A stretch of 64,000 nt of DNA from Ceratodon purpureus (Eukaryota > Streptophyta > Bryopsida > Pseudoditrichales > Ditrichaceae): positions 17,144,433-17,208,432 of the forward strand of contig CM026430.1 in assembly GCA_014871385.1 (NCBI GenBank), read 5' to 3'. The notes below the pieces were generated by a model. That model had not been told where the DNA came from. It was given only the letters and a program-made list of their open reading frames with translations, and did no database searches. The translations under genes were made by a program, and so were the position numbers. Of the stretch, positions 23,633-36,172 are shown piece after piece. How positions within the stretch are numbered: position 1 is the stretch's first letter; every line of letters starts with the position of its first letter.

Positions 23633-23637
23633 TAGTG
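23618..23637 (-). repeat. Right terminal inverted repeat of the CACTA element
   Basis: The terminus reads gacactgttatgctctagtg, i.e. CACTAGAGCATAAC... inward. The outer base is followed by aaa, which may be part of a 3-bp target duplication that cannot be confirmed without the left end. Confidence 0.65.
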
Positions 23638-24103
23638 AAAGTTGGAGATCGAGTTTGGCTCCTTTGACAAAATATTCAAATTACAAGGCCATCTAAAAAC
23701 CTTGCCTACCAAAGATTAAGACCATTTCCAATTATTAAACAAATCAACCGTGTTTCTTTCCGCTTAAAACTACCAAGTAGTATGAAAATTAACCATGTTT
23801 TTTATTTTTCTTTATTAAAATCATATTTCAAAAATATAATTCAATAGAGGATTTTACCACCTTTTCCACCAATTGATGCTAACAACAATCGGAAATATGA
23901 AGAAAAAGAAATATTAGACTCTCAAATAAAAAGAAACCATTTAGAATATCTTGTTTATTGGAATGGTTATGACATAAGTAAATGTACATAGGAATCTCCA
24001 TCAAATCTTCAAAATACTTTTATAAAAATGATTGATTTTCATAGAAATATTCTTAAAAACCAAAACATCCTCCTTATGGAACTTGTTGCTAGAGAGGAGG
24101 AGA
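23638..24103 (+). pseudogene. Ty3/gypsy integrase C-terminus and chromodomain, degraded
   Basis: The frame reads KVGDRVWLL, then stop, QNIQITRPSKNLAYQRL, PFPIIKQINRVSFRLKLP, NHVFYFSLLK, and after another stop KEILDSQIKRNHLEYLVYW and NGYDISKCT. This is the standard end of a chromodomain-bearing gypsy polyprotein (integrase GPF/Y-like module followed by chromodomain). At least three stops make it inactive. The upstream part is missing because the CACTA element ends precisely at its first base here; the rest of the copy presumably lies left of the CACTA element. Confidence 0.85.
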
Positions 24104-24300
24104 TGTCACGGATACCTTTAGGTTAGTTCAAGATTAGATGTTGGATACTTTTTAGAAGAGGTTTAAGTGTAGAATTAATTTTGGAAGTTACAACTTACAA
24201 TTAATCTTATGAAAAACTAAATACCAAAAATGTTGACAAGGGAAATAATGTTGTGAACTCCTTGGATGCATACCATGGTAGAACCTTGTATGAATTTTCA
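24091..24300 (+). repeat. Gypsy polypurine tract and start of 3' LTR
   Basis: The tract agagaggaggaga (24091-24103) is followed directly by TGTCACGG at 24104, the typical PPT/LTR junction of plant gypsy elements, right after the integrase frame. The LTR continues rightward but I cannot see its end; 24300 is a nominal limit. Confidence 0.55.
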
Positions 24301-25998
24301 GAATGATTTGAATTGAATGATTTGGTTGAAATCTGAAATGAAGGGGGAGAAGAGGATGCAAGCAGGGGGCCAACATGGAGGGCTAGGTAGAAGGGTAGGA
24401 AGTGACAGGAGGGGAGAGGAGAGGAGAGGCGTGGCGTGGCGTGGGTGGCGTGGCGGAGTCCATGGCAGTGGACATGACCCATCACCATGGTCCATGACTC
24501 CATGGGGGAGGAAATCCAGGGGTGCCGCGTGCACAAGCCACAACTTGGCACAATGCACAATGCACAATGCAGATAGATAGTAGTAGCCTAGAGTATCTGA
24601 GGAGTGTGTCATATATGCTAAGTTATGCGTTGTGAGTCTGGGTTGCGTTTCGTGCCCACTGCCCACCACTCTCGGCTGGCTTTCCCCCACACACTCACTC
24701 ACTGCTAAGTTCTAACTTACACCAACACTCACACTGTCAGGTTGGCGTGCCCCCCCACTGCACTGCACTGCACTTCCCACTTCGGCACTGAAACCAATTT
24801 CCATCCTATCCAATCCAAAAACTAACGCACGCGTGTCTGTATTGTATTGCAATTATGTAATTATACATGTTGAGACCGACTGCTGCTGCTGCTGCTGATG
24901 CTGCGTCCTCAGTGGGATATAGAATAGAATAGTCACTACGTTAGTGTAGTAAGTGAGTGCAGTGCCCACTAGTATAGATTCTCTCTCTCTCTCTCTCTCT
25001 CTCGTGAGTCGTCACTTGTGTTGACGATTGATTGCAGGTGCCCACTGCCCACCTAAGTCTTCCTTCCTGTCCCCCCAACATCCGCCATCCCATCCCCCCA
25101 ACATACTCCCAGGTGCGCCTCTCCCTCCCTCCGTCACCTACTAGCCCCTGGGACATGCCTGGTACATCGTCACTCCCACTGTAAGTTTAAAACTTTTCTT
25201 CTTCCCCGGCTCGTTTTGGATTCTGTGTCACTTCACTGCCAACTGGGTGATGCATGCATGCATGCATGCACTATCCGCGCATTTTGTTTCCATGCCTGCT
25301 TTCCATTCACGTACTCACTTGCAGTTGCAGGTGGTATTATTCTCCTCTGTATTCCCTGTTTCCCTCGAGATTGGGAGATTGGGAGTAGTAGTATTAGTAC
25401 CAGTAGTGAGGTGAGGGAGGTGATGTGAGGGGGCAGTTCTGTGTGAGATGTGGATGGATCCCCAAGCCTTGGGCGGGTCAGGAATTATGCAACGCCTCGT
25501 TTTTGAGTTTCAAGAGTTGCTCACGGCTTTGACGCGCTGTTGTGGCAGGATTTGGAATTCAGAAGTGAATGGTCCGAATTTGGTTTCCTGTTCGGACATC
25601 CCTCATGTTAAGTCGTGGCTTTGCACAAAAAACTTATTCTTAGTTCACAGCCGTCGTCGTGAAGATCATATGGAGTTTGGGAGGAGCGGGTTGGAGTAGC
25701 CTAAGGGTTTAAACAGAATTGGCGTCAAAGGGGGCTGTTACAGAGACAGGTTTGAATTCTACGTCTTGTTGCTGTCGCTGAAATCGATGGGGACTTAATG
25801 ATGTTGGCGTACACCGACTTGGGGACACTGAATTTGTGCTTTTCTCGAGTTATTCTGGAAACCTGCAAAAGTACGAGGACCCCAAGGAAGTCAAGCAGAC
25901 GAGGCTAAATCTGAACAGAGTGAATATGCTCCTTGGATCCAAGAGGTTGTGAACTCTCACAGGCCAATCATTTATAAGGAGACACAGTAGATGCAGGC
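24300..25998 (+). promoter_or_regulatory. GC-richer upstream region and 5' leader of the SirB1-domain gene
   Basis: Composition rises in GC and simple repeats appear: G/A-rich patches at 24340-24450, a CT run at 24981-25003, GCAT repeats near 25250-25270 and CCCC-rich blocks at 25060-25150. This is the pattern of a plant promoter plus leader before the gene starting at 25999. Open frames such as 25448-25699 have no recognisable domain and probably belong to the leader. No TATA box or start site could be assigned. Confidence 0.4.
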
Positions 25999-28445
25999 AT
26001 GGCGGCATTGCAGCCACATTTTCAGCTCGCGATGTCGTGCTTTTCACACGGTGCCCACAGGGATCACGGACTCATCACCCAATGTCCCCAGTCCTTGCCC
26101 TGCTGTGGAACCCTCACCACCCTTAAGCCTAGTCCAAGTGAGGGAAATAAATCGGCATGGAACAGAGCTTCAGCTGCTTGTTTAGTGTCCCTTCATGAAC
26201 CCAGCAGAGCACCACCATCAAACCCTAAGGGAAGGAAGGCCAGCTGCTCCTGTAAGCTGTTCAACGACGACACTGCCGGGGAATATACGTTCGAGGATAA
26301 AGAAGAAGGTGGGGGAGTAATAGGAACGTCGTGGCTGCATTATCTCATGGATCATGCAGGCATTGATACTTCACACGCACAGGTGCCCTTCGTTTCTCAA
26401 CCCTCTACACGAGGATCGGTTTCAGAGTCGCGGTAACGTGTAAATTTCTTAGGTAAAGTTTGAGCTTGAGAGACCGTTGTATAACTTGGGGAGGTATTGG
26501 GATGCAGGCAGCACGTAGAAACTATGCAGAGGAGGTTGCGAATCTGAGAATGGCGCCAGACGGTTCCCAATGTCCAGTTGACCTGGCACGCGCAGCCCTG
26601 GAGATTGCAGCAGAAGACGATGCTCTAATCTCTCATTCCCCAGTTCCGCTGCCGGTGGATGCGTATCTTAACCGTCTTCAAGCTATGGCACTGGAATTTG
26701 CAGGCCATTACCTTCCTCCACAGTGTGACAATCCTCACAATGTTCTGGAGGCTTTGGATCTTTACTTGTTTGGATACCAGGTATGGAGCTTTCACAAACA
26801 ACTATATTTTTCTAAGGTTGTAGAGTTTATATTGGTCACCATTTCTGACAGTTCTGAAGTTGCTCAGGGTTTTAGGAGGACGAAATCTGTGCACAACACA
26901 GTGGATGCCAGAGTTTTCTATTTGAACACGGTAAGAGTTTCAAGACCATGGCACCACTGATTAGTTCTCAAAGTTCAGTCTCCCAGAGAAGTTTTTCAAA
27001 TTTAAGAGGGTGAGTTCATCAGAAATGAGTTCCATGGTTATGAGATTGTGTGATGTTGGCACGTACAGGTATTGACCACTCGACTGGGCACTCCGGTCAT
27101 GCTTGCCCTAATTTATAGCGAGTTGGTCAAGAGATTGCAGCAGATGGGAATGATAGATTTCTCCGTGGACATGGAGCTTCCAACCAACCTCATCGATCTT
27201 CCGCGTCCTCGAGTTGCTACACAGGATGGTGACCAGAATTCCTCCTTGATAGTGCACACCAAATTGCCGAATGGCCATACTTCTGATGACTTCACGTTCT
27301 GACTCACATGCTGAAAAGTGTAAAACTGACTGCATTCAACGTGTGCAGGTAGCAAGAGAGGCGATGATCAAACAGTGTTACTCACACCTGAGTTGCTTCT
27401 AGTTGAGGTATTCTCTCAAAATTTCAGCTATCAGTGGTACTAAAGCGTCTAATTTTCAAATCATTGTAATAATACCACTGCCAAATTCTAGAACTTGAAG
27501 CCATTGAGAGTTTGGATGTGGGTTCAGGTATTGAGATCCCTGAAGCAGTTGTACTGGCCGTGGCGAGAAAATGGAACTGTAGAAGAAGGAAGCGGTTTTT
27601 TGCAAGCAGCCACTGCTGCCAGCCGAGGCATTGGAATGACAGCATCTACCAGTGCCTTCGACAACCTTTTTCACGCTCCCCATAGTAGCGGGTGAGGCTC
27701 TCTGTCTTCTTCTTTTTTAAAAGCATTTTCACGTCTCCATTTCTTAACTTAGTGTTGCCTTTGATTATTAAACCAGAGCCTTATCTGAACATTTGTGTTC
27801 GTGCAGTGGGGCAGAGTTGGCCAGAGCACGATCAGCTCAATTGAGGTTGCAGCGTGGCATCTGGACGTCAACCAACTTTGGGGATCTTCGGCGGGCTCTT
27901 GCTGGTGAGCTTAATGACAAGTAATCACATGACCATATTTACCAACGAATTTGATGAATCAATCATTTCTTTCTCTTCCTTGTTGTTTCTGCAGCCTCGG
28001 AGAGACTTGTGTTGCTAGGAGTAGACGAACAGGAGCTGAGGGATTACGGCATGCTTCTGTTTCATGCTGGGCTATACGGACGTTCATTGGAGTATTTGAA
28101 TGCATACTCAACTTCCCTGGTAATTCATTGCTCATTTTCTTTTTATGAACTGGATGTTTTAAGCCATTGTCTTGTGCGTTCCATTTATAGGGTTTTCCAT
28201 ATCTGGAATTCTTGACTCTATGTAGATAATGGTTCTGAAGGTCAATTATTTGCAAAGTTTTGATTGGTACTATTGTGCAGGCGAACAACATAGTACCAGC
28301 CGCACTAAATCCACTTAAGATGAAGGAAGACGTTGCATTAGAACGATTATTAGAACGCTTACGCTTAATCCTTGCTGAACAAGCGTGGCTAGGAACCTCA
28401 GGCACCCAATTCAGCTCCTCGGAATTACCTCCAGATCCATGGTAG
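25999..28445 (+). CDS. SirB1 N-terminal (transglutaminase-like fold) domain protein, plant type
   Basis: Nine exons join in phase: 25999-26382, 26508-26780, 26868-26930, 27069-27228, 27349-27407, 27528-27691, 27807-27904, 27995-28119, 28281-28445 (496 residues). All introns are GT-AG. The first ~100 residues are Ser/Pro/Cys-rich and basic, like a plastid transit peptide. The SirB1 region spans ~130-290: ARAALEIAAEDDAL, YLNRLQAMALEFAGHYL, DNPHNVLEALDLYLFG, then SVHNTVDARVFYLNTVLTTR and LGTPVMLALIYSELVKRL. The C-terminal part is helical and TPR-like (SERLVLLGVDEQELRDYGML, AGLYGRSLEYLNAY), as in the bacterial SirB1/YchA relatives. Catalytic activity is not expected from the family and the biochemical role is unknown. 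Start 25999 is the ATG giving the longest in-phase first exon; the donor CAG/gtgccc at 26382 is preferred because it restores frame. Confidence 0.85.
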
Positions 28446-30892
28446 ATATGGAATAACTCGTACCCCTTGTACAGCTTATTAGAAAATTAGAGACGATATG
28501 CGGCTCTTGGAGATTGGAAAAAATCAATTCACTAAATACAAATGAGTTTACATTTCAACCTCTGTTTTGTAAGTTTTCCGAACGCTGGATTCATGGCATT
28601 TGTTATGTGCTGGATTTTCGAATGATGCCGGGCTGTACTTCTTTAGCCTTGCAAAAGCCCAGCTGCCCAGTCACACTGCTCAAGTGACGACAGCGGTAGG
28701 TGGGATAGAAGCATTGAAGGTGACATAAAGATGAGGGTTTGGTGCTGTAGAACAAGCAGCAATGGGTTAGTTATCAAGTAGCAGTAGTAGTAGTAGTAGT
28801 GTAGTGTGTGGGAGTGTGGAAGCTGCTGCGTTGAAGAAATATTCCTGCGCAATTCGTTAGGTCCCAGGCTCCATAACATGATATAATATAACATAACATA
28901 ACATAGTGTGGCCAGACAGATAGACACACTCGGGGGTTCCATTGCAGCCAATGCCAATGTGTATGGGAATACATGTTTCTCATGACTGCGGCACATTTAT
29001 TCACTTGTATTCAATTTAATGTATATACGATGCGATCATGCTTGAGAACATCATTCTATTATATGCATAAGCAATCCTTAAAATGACAGCAGACGCTCTT
29101 CCACTACAACCAACTTCTTCTCTTCTTTTCACTTTTCACCTTTCAATACACTCATTTGCTATGGTTGTTGTACTTGAGGTATTCTATTGATTACATGATG
29201 TTGGTTTTCAATTTCGATTTATTATCGGTAAGTGGACCTATCAACAGTGTAAAAACTAAATCATTACTTGGACCATATATTATAATTGTGCTTATCATTA
29301 GAACACAATGTCAAATCTTTATTACATGCATGTACTTTTACTTTGTTGGAATCATCATACAATGTGGGTTGATGAATAGTATAGAAGTATTCTTCTATAG
29401 CCCATAGTAAATATATTTTGTAGTGAAATCATTGTTTGCTAAATAATGTCCATTCATACTTAAATTCACAATTACAACAAGCAAAGAGAATGATAAATCA
29501 TGGTATGTTTTACATGCTTTTGAGTAATATTATTTTATATGCTTTGAAGTGTCATAATTAACACAATATTTTTAGCCAATTTAAAATTCTGACAATAAAA
29601 TATCAAATCTTTGTTTTTACTATATAATCTATACTATAAAAAATTAATGATGGCCCATAATTCGTCAATTACAAGCCAATTCCACACGAAATTTTACATA
29701 AAACCTATTTTTTGTATTTTTTAAAAATATGCTATTTTCAATTAATTCAGCAGTTACTTATATGTTTTTTGAAAAAACTAGTCATTTGCAACTTACGTTT
29801 TAGCACAATCTTTACATGATATCTAATTTTCAAAATATGCAACAATTTTTACTACTTACATGACTTCTTACATATTTTTTGAAATTCTTCAATTATTTGT
29901 TATGTATCTTTTGACAAAATAAACATTATATGCATATATATATTTGCATAATAAATTCACACTTTATTTTTGAGAATATTATAAAACCTACAAATAAAAT
30001 ATTTATTTGAATACTTTTTATAAATTATAGAATTGGAATCTAAAAATAATATAGTCAATGCAAAACAACATTGGTACATTAAGATATTTGTATAAATAAA
30101 TTTGTGTATTTTCAAAATATGTACATTTTAATGTGCATTCATGTTTTTATATTTAATTATAGAATATTTTCAATTAAAAAAATGATTTAAAAATTAAAAT
30201 TAAAATAATGGTATTATGATAAAATTAACTTAAAAGCTTTTTCTACTTTGTACTTGCAAAAATACCTTGACTAAGTGATGTATAAATTTTATATTTCTAT
30301 CATATAGATTAATAATCACTTAAAAAGTTGAATATGTATGAACACATCAATTACAATAATATATCAACAAAATTTGATTTCAATTAAATACCACATTTGC
30401 TAAAAAATCATTATGTTACATTAATAAATATGGCTAATATAATAATAGACTTCTATTATTCTTCTGTTATTCATCTAAAATTTTATTTATTTTTATATGA
30501 GATTAAATAATATGTGGATTTACAATCATAAAAATATAAGATGTACTTTGCAATAAAATCATAATCGTAAAATGATATGCTTTGTCATTAGATTTTTCTA
30601 TGATTAAATAATTTTCCATGAACTTTTATATATATATATATATATATATAAAAAAAAAAAAAAAAAATTAAACAATGCAAACATATATCCACCTTTAAAA
30701 TATTAATTTGAAATAATTTTGTATCGTATGACAATATGATGTGGATTATACATGTAACTAGATTATGCAATAGCCTATCAATTACCGCCAATGACTTGCG
30801 GCTTTGGCACCAACACATATAAGTAATCATCAATCTATATACACTCAATTTTAGGTTTAGGTTTTTTTTTTTTTTTTTTTTTTTTTTTGGTA
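28446..30892. other. AT-rich intergenic DNA after the SirB1 gene
   Basis: The first ~150 bases are likely 3' UTR. From about 29,000 the composition becomes strongly AT-rich with stops in all frames. A TA run at about 30630-30650, followed by an A run, is the only clear structure. No gene or recognisable transposon protein was seen. Confidence 0.6.
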
Positions 30893-31247
30893 GTGACGAT
30901 AGAGTTATTCTCAAAGTCACCTTGTGTTTTAAAAAAATACCATGATTTTTGCTTTATTGTATCATTTTATTTTACTTCAAATAGCTGGGAGACATGGAAA
31001 AACTTCGTGGTCTCACTATATTTGGTGTGTAAGATCTTGGTGGTCTCTAAACTCAAGGAATTTTTAATGATGGAATGGCGGCAAATCTAGTTTTCCTTTA
31101 GTTTAGAGCCTCACCAAGCTTTTACACACCAAATGTAGTGAGACCAACGAGTTCTCACAACTATTTGAAGTAAAAAAGAATAATACAATAAAGCAAAACT
31201 CATGGTATCTAAATCAAATACTTGATGCCTTTACAAATAACTCTAAT
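30893..31247. mobile_element. Foldback / palindromic MITE-like element
   Basis: The left arm (gagttattct, taccatgatttttgctttat, acttcaaatagct, ggtctcacta, tttggtgtgtaa, ctctaaact) is mirrored by the right arm, read in reverse complement (taccatgagttttgctttat, acttcaaatagtt, ggtctcactacatttggtgt, ctctaaact). Arms are about 150 bases each around a small loop at about 31050-31095. There is no protein-coding content. Superfamily unassigned. Confidence 0.75.
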
Positions 31248-31639
31248 GTATTTATAATTTTCATGTAATATATGTCATGACATAATTATAAATTTTATAG
31301 TTTTTTTTTTTTTTTGAAATTTTCATGATTAATAAAATAACATGGATGCATAGTAAAACGAACATTGCATAAAGATAACGAAAGAAATATAGCATTTTGG
31401 AAATGTGACAAAAAAATGTGCATCCACTATATCAATCTTGGATTCAACTTTACGTTTTTTTTTTAAATTATTTTAAAATACTAAAAAAAATGTACATTCG
31501 TCCATCCGTTTGTAAATCAAACACAAAATTAATTTTACAACAAACCTTATATAAATCCAATTAATCTGTCTTTTCAAAACATGTAATCGTTTTGAATACT
31601 TAAAGGAATATTCTTTTAGTATCATAAACTTTGAGGAGT

Positions 31640-33300
31640 TGTGATAAAGGTGTGTTGAAGCTCTGCAAATCCTGGTGAGGAAAGCATGTGAAGAGTTAGC
31701 CGCTGCTGTGAAATATGTGTCTTGCAAGGGGCTGGCTTTGGAAGTGATCTCGCACATTCTTGTTAACAATAGGTTAATGAGTTTGAAGAGGTATTCAAAT
31801 GTGTTGGTAGAAATAGCGATTGAAGACATCAAATCGGAGCATGTTTGTGTAAAGACTAGAGTTGACAGCCGGGGCTTGTGTTGGAATCAATGCTCTCACA
31901 CACTTAGTAGATCTTAGATCTAATAATTCAAAGGTTATGCTTCTTGATTTAGGACAATATTTAGGGCCCAAACTCAATTGAATTCTTGTGGCACATTTGA
32001 ACAAGGAACACACTCATTGAAAAAAAATAGATCATTTACACAAAGGCTGCGTTAGGCTCTTTTTTCTTCTTTTTCTCCTCATCTACTATTCCAACGCTCT
32101 TTGTACCTTTTATGTAACCCTTGATACAACTATTTCTTTAGATCGAACAATTCAAACAAAAGTCCTCTTTGTAGAACTAACATAGAGATCTAGGATACCA
32201 AGCCTTGCAACATCAAGAGTTAGAGAAGTAAGCAGAACAACATATGTACAAAAGGCACACACAACAACAACCAACAACTCATAGAAGAACAGATCTGGTT
32301 GTCCACAACTTCAAGAATGTCTTCAACGACCATTGTATCATGCAAACTCAGCTGCAACCACAAGTGAAGCAACCTTGCACCTAATCATTGCACCGAAAGC
32401 CTTGGACTCAAGAGCAACCCGCTCATGACATGGAGCCTCGAAGCACGTACCTCGAATGACATCTTCAGAGTCACTCACCACCTCGCAAAGAGAAGACCTG
32501 ACAACAAAGCGAGCAAACAAGGGATAGCCACTTGCAACAGACCTTGAAGTACTCCATCTCGACAACATATGAGCGGAGCTAAAATGTATCCAATATACAA
32601 TACCAAAGCCAATATTAGACTTCCTTGTAACTACATTCAATAGCAATCACTCATACTTCTCATCCCCAATCACATGCCCTACACAATTCAACCAATTTTA
32701 CTCACCATTTTCTCGTGATAAAATCTTTGGACCCCTAAGGAAAGCAATATTTGACCATAAATGAAAGGGAATTGGATATGCCCACCTGCATAATGCAAAA
32801 AGGCATATATATGCAGGTGGATAAGCTATACATTAGGCCCGCCTTGTGACAAAGGAGGATCCATCTGCAATCATTATATTCATCTTCGCGGACACTAATT
32901 GGTACCAAAACTTCAATCCATTCCCAAATACGCACATTATTGCCTACTTTACCGTCGACATTGTCACGTACAAAGAATCTACAATATCCCATGAACTCAA
33001 CATCACTACGAAAGAACTATCTACACTACAAATACCTTATGTACATCACCAAAACAACAACATTGGAAACTATGAACAAATCAACCAATTCACACAAATA
33101 GTGAACAATCTCTCAATACTACAAATATACACACAAATTGCACCACCTACCGCGGCAAACACTCTCGTCAACCACGATAAAAATTGGTCTAAATTTAATT
33201 ATTTAAACACATCCATAAATAATGACACTCCCCCTCCTCAAATTCCAAACTATTAAACAAATCTGTCACTAAAACTCTATCTCCAATTCAGTTTTTATAC
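31640..33300. other. Degraded, possibly retrotransposon-derived region
   Basis: A short coding-like piece at 31660-31917 (ACEELAAAVKYVSCKGLALE) is unrecognised and has no continuation. At about 31877 tgttggaatcaatgctctca resembles a plant LTR start, and at about 33223 gacactccccctcctcaa resembles the ends of Ty1/copia elements. No reverse transcriptase or integrase motif was found, so this is a tentative reading. A small hairpin lies at 32783-32822 around tgcaggtgg. Confidence 0.25.
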
Positions 33301-33898
33301 TAATGGTTCCTTCAAAAATTCCAAAAAAATTACATCAAGTGCGTGGAGAAGAGAAAAAAGCATGATATGGCATCTATAGCCCCAAAAGCCTCAACATTTC
33401 TAAAAGACTTCATGAACTCCAAAATATCCTATAGGCTGAAATGATTGCCATCCGCAAAACACTAAGAATTGTCAACACATAATACCCAAATAAACCTGCA
33501 TACATATTTACTAATATTTAAAACGTATTATACCTGCTTAACACATAAATTAAACACCTCACACTACACAACAACCACCCCGATCAAGTCACACTTGCGT
33601 CCATGATACAATTACTTCAAAACCGGAAACAATTATAAAAAGGTTGCATGTTTTGAAAAGATACATAAATTTAATTTACGTTAAAGATTTTGTATAGAAG
33701 ATAAACTATGCAAACATTTTGTTGAATTTAGATATTGATTTGTAGTATTTTTGTAGTCTATGTCCATTATGATGCAAATTATACACGTAATATAATTTCA
33801 AACTTAATTTTGTATTATTAATTCATAGAAAAAGTAACAAACAACAATCCAAGCACTTCAAGTAAATGGAAATTAAGAAAAAATTCAATTGATATTAA

Positions 33899-34837
33899 CC
33901 CTTAAACGGCCAAAGTCCTAGAATGGGATTTTTGAAATTTTGGGCACGTTCCTACGATGTCAATTTTAGAAGTAAGTTTCTGAATTTTTTGTAGACATAG
34001 GGAATTGCAAGAGCTTCGCGGGAGTATAATTTTAATTTGCAACAAACTTTGAAAAGAATATTTATGGTGCCCGAAGTGGTCTTTCCTACTTCTTGGGCAG
34101 CTCCAAAATTTTGATACATCCTTCAACTACCTTTGGTATTTTTAGTGCAAGTAACTAACATGATTAGTTTTGAGATTATCAAAAAAAAAAATCATATATT
34201 GTGGAAGATTTTCATTCTACAAGGAGTCAAAGTTTTATCATTTGTTTTTGGTCAAGCATGAAAATAACTTTTTCTTTATCACATAAAAGATGGAGATTTT
34301 GCTATTATTTTCTCTTCTTTTTCTATTTCAAGAATAGACATAGACCTTTGTTTTGACCGCATGGGTTTTTATTCTAACCTAAAATGATTAATCAGAAAAT
34401 AAGAATGAGTATGAACAATAACATAGACCCGTGTTCCTTATTCAATGTTTTTCACAATGCTACGCCTCTTTGTTGAATCTAAAATTTAGTGCACAAGTAA
34501 CTAACATCATATACATCATTTTAGTACAAAACCCCTAACTTGTATAGTGCAAAAATTTTACTCAAAGAGAAGTCAAAGTCACTTGATCCTGTTTTGAAAG
34601 GATAAAAAATAACAATGTTTCTTACTTCAAACTCTATAATCTTCTAATTCATGCGGTCAAATTTATTGAATTTTTTTGTGCATGATCTTTTAGAAGTCTT
34701 ATGTTAGATCCTACGGTTAGAGATGCAAAAAATTAAAAAAATAAAAAAAATAAAAAAAAATTGTTAGTTCACACCTGCGTCTGAAATGATAGTTTATGGA
34801 GTGTTTTTGGTGAGAAATGGTCACGGCCGATTAGGGG
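33899..34837 (+). mobile_element. TTAA-type element, family A copy 1
   Basis: It is bounded by TTAA (33895-33898) and TTAA (34838-34841). Inside, the left end begins CCCTTAAACGGCCAAAG and the right end is GGCCGATTAGGGG, whose reverse complement is CCCCTAATCGGCC, so both ends start CCC(C/T)TAA. The length is 939 bases with no long open frame. Other copies of the family lie at 51428-52336 and 48727-49644 (reverse). TTAA targets with CCC termini recall piggyBac; Kolobok also uses TTAA, so the superfamily stays open. Confidence 0.7.
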
Positions 34838-34841
34838 TTAA

Positions 34842-36168
34842 GATATTTAGTTTTGATTAATTATGTTATTTAGATAAATTATGTTATTCATTTCTTTTAT
34901 AGCAAAAAAAATTAGCGTGGACTTATCATTTAGAAGATACTGGTCTAAAAGTATTAAAATTGGTGAGAAATATTGACTTGTACATGTGAAATTACATCTG
35001 TGTGAATGAAGCTATATAAGTAAATTGGCTTCATAAGTACATTGATTAGGTAACTCTGTTTAAAAACTGTATGGTTATTTGAGCATCTTTGACACTCTAG
35101 AAATGAGTGTCTTAAAATATAAATTAGAATTATAATAAAATAAAAATAAAAGAGATTGTTAGAGAATGCAATGGATGATCTACACATCAATTTCATCAAA
35201 TATTTAAAACCATTATTCATGAATACTTATTGTAGCACCATAGTTGGTTTGTCAATCATTAAACGGATATTCAATATATTTTGAAGAAATGAGGTTTGTT
35301 TTTTAAAAGATAAAATTAATGATTATTTTTTATTTTTTTAAATATATAAATATAGCTTAAATAAACTCGAAATAGTCAAATATCATCAATAACAATTTAT
35401 TCTAAATTTTCTTTTTTAGAATTTTTTATTTTATTTTATTTAATTCTTAATTATTTTTGAATGAACACTAAATGCCTTAGACTTGAATTTTTTTTTTTGA
35501 AAATACTAAACCTCAATAATTACATACATTTGCGTCAATTATCAAAGATCTTACAAGGTAGGCAATTTTAGATTAAATATACTTCAAAATAAGATAAAAG
35601 TGTCATTTGTCATCTTATGATTTGTTGCGCCTCTCTCAGAAATGGCAAAGAAATTCAATTTCAACTATAATATGTCAAATCTATGTTCTTTGTATAATGA
35701 TATGATAAATCACACAAGTGTTTGGTTTTATTAGAGTCTTGCAAAAGATTAAATCTTGCATGTTAGTGCATAGTAAATTCACCAAGCATTTGAAATGTCA
35801 TACAATGATACCTTGTTTGTCACCTATTATTTATGTATTTTCAATTCTATAAAAAATTCAAAACATGTTTGAAATCTTGATGGGATGGTATTAAGAACAT
35901 AACGTGTTATGAGGATAGAAAAGTCAAGTGACTACATAGGAAATTTAACTCTCAAACGGGCCATGGCAAGGTATTAAAGACCAACGTCACGTACCACATT
36001 GGATTTGATGTCAAAGAATAGTACGAGCCAAATAACTTCAAGGATACGCAATGGATCTATTGACTCCATGAGTAAAGTATTGAGTTTCTAAAGAAGTCAA
36101 ATAAAAGAAATTTGGCCCTCACTTGCGCCCTTTTAAATCTAGATTTATGTGTTTTTTAGATATGATGC
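34842..36168. other. AT-rich intergenic DNA
   Basis: No coding signal is seen. A possible isolated TTAA/CTCTCAAACGGGCC end-like sequence occurs at about 35946, without a clear partner. Confidence 0.4.
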
Positions 36169-36172
36169 TTAA

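Larger units (their letters stand above)
10780..23637. mobile_element. Large CACTA (En/Spm) element, right-hand part
   Basis: The right terminus is TAGTG at 23633-23637; its reverse complement begins CACTAGAGCATAACAGTGTC. The next base starts a gypsy integrase frame, so the element appears inserted in a gypsy copy. It contains a transposase remnant (minus strand), a TnpA-like pseudogene (plus strand), many copies of a ~21-bp motif in every non-coding gap, and a 240-bp satellite. I searched by eye for the matching left CACTA terminus and did not find it in 1-10780, so the start given is only where the motif begins. The true element may extend further left and beyond the window. Confidence 0.75.

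Noticed and set aside
25448..25699. 83-codon open frame upstream of the SirB1 gene
   Set aside because: No domain and no phase-compatible splice to the next exon was found; probably leader sequence.
26383..26507. Alternative donor at the end of the open frame (gtaacg at about 26432)
   Set aside because: It would leave an intron too short or shift the frame; the donor at 26382 with acceptor before 26508 preserves phase 0.
31877..33240. A Ty1/copia element
   Set aside because: Only LTR-like end words were seen, no gag, integrase or reverse transcriptase motif; kept as a low-confidence note.
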